Shown here piece by piece: positions 13,673 to 13,789 of a DNA stretch of 13,789 nt. Origin of the DNA: Allobutyricicoccus pentlandensis. GTDB taxonomy: Bacteria; Bacillota; Clostridia; Oscillospirales; QAMX01. Below the pieces are notes generated by a model. The model did no database searches, was not told the origin of the DNA, and saw only the letters and a list, made by a program, of their open reading frames with translations. Where the stretch lies: NCBI GenBank assembly GCA_904398645.1, contig CAJFPH010000102.1, forward strand, positions 1 through 13,789, given 5' to 3'. How positions within the stretch are numbered: position 1 is the first letter of the stretch; every line of letters starts with the position of its first letter. A program made the position numbers and the translations under genes.

Positions 13673-13789
13673 TCAGTTTCCAATGAGAAAATCGAGGACG
13701 TTCCACCCATCAGATGTGGCGGCCTTATAGAGCTCTGTATAACCGCATCTGGTACACGTGACGGTAAAAAACTTTTTGTTCTGAACATC
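13673..13789 (-). CDS. Zinc-ribbon nucleic-acid-binding protein, 3' part
   Basis: Only the last 38 codons are in the window; the start lies beyond the right edge. The visible part reads NKKFFTVTCTRCGYTELY, then ends with NVLDFLIGN and TGA. One CxxC pair is visible; the first pair should be upstream. The pattern (KKF..VTC.NCGYTEFY ... NVLDF.FG) matches the small zinc-ribbon proteins of the COG3478 type, common in Firmicutes and of unknown role. It converges on ppk; no strong minus-strand terminator is visible in the gap 13572-13672 except a short GCCGTT/AACGGC palindrome at 13618-13631. Confidence 0.75.
   Translation of the reverse strand, partial: DVQNKKFFTVTCTRCGYTELYKAATSDGWNVLDFLIGN

Overview
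The window looks like chromosomal DNA of a low-to-mid GC Gram-positive bacterium, most likely a gut-type member of the Clostridia (Bacillota). The grounds are strong AGGAGG-type ribosome binding sites, frequent TTG start codons, sigma-A-like promoters (TTGACA/TATAAT with 17 bp spacers), lipoprotein signal peptides in place of periplasmic ones, and a typical Firmicute gene set (QueT-type transporter, YmdB-type phosphodiesterase, short Ppx). This assignment is inference from style and gene content. No phage, insertion sequence or CRISPR array was seen.

Layout. 1-533 (minus): 5' part of a CPBP/CAAX-type membrane protease, divergent from 713-1972 (plus), a zinc dehydrogenase of the L-sorbose-1-phosphate reductase type. 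2093-4086 (minus) is a compact operon: a QueT-like transporter, an HD-domain phosphohydrolase that overlaps it by 19 bp, and galU, closed by a terminator at 2019-2040. Divergent from it, 4247-5023 (plus) encodes a YmdB-family phosphodiesterase, followed by a possible 29-codon small ORF and tRNA-Arg(CCT) at 5202-5278 with a strong, probably two-way terminator.

From 10042 down to 5375 (minus) lies a redox/membrane cluster: a DUF4405 cytochrome-b-like membrane protein, a single-domain cupin, a DUF362 lipoprotein, an ArsP/YraQ-type permease (COG0701), and an ApbE flavin transferase lipoprotein with its own promoter. The genes share orientation, but the gaps of 148-200 bp and the extra promoter mean they need not be one transcript. 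How they work together is not established; extracytoplasmic electron transfer or metal/redox stress handling is a reasonable guess.

10420-13462 (plus) is the polyphosphate pair ppx-ppk1, overlapping by 17 bp with a G/C hairpin over the ppk start signal, followed by a very strong terminator. The window ends in the 3' part of a minus-strand zinc-ribbon protein gene.

No clearly new gene system is visible. The most unusual material is non-coding: several well-formed inverted repeats in front of apbE, the permease, the cupin and ppx that match no RNA family I recognise, and the ppx/ppk junction.
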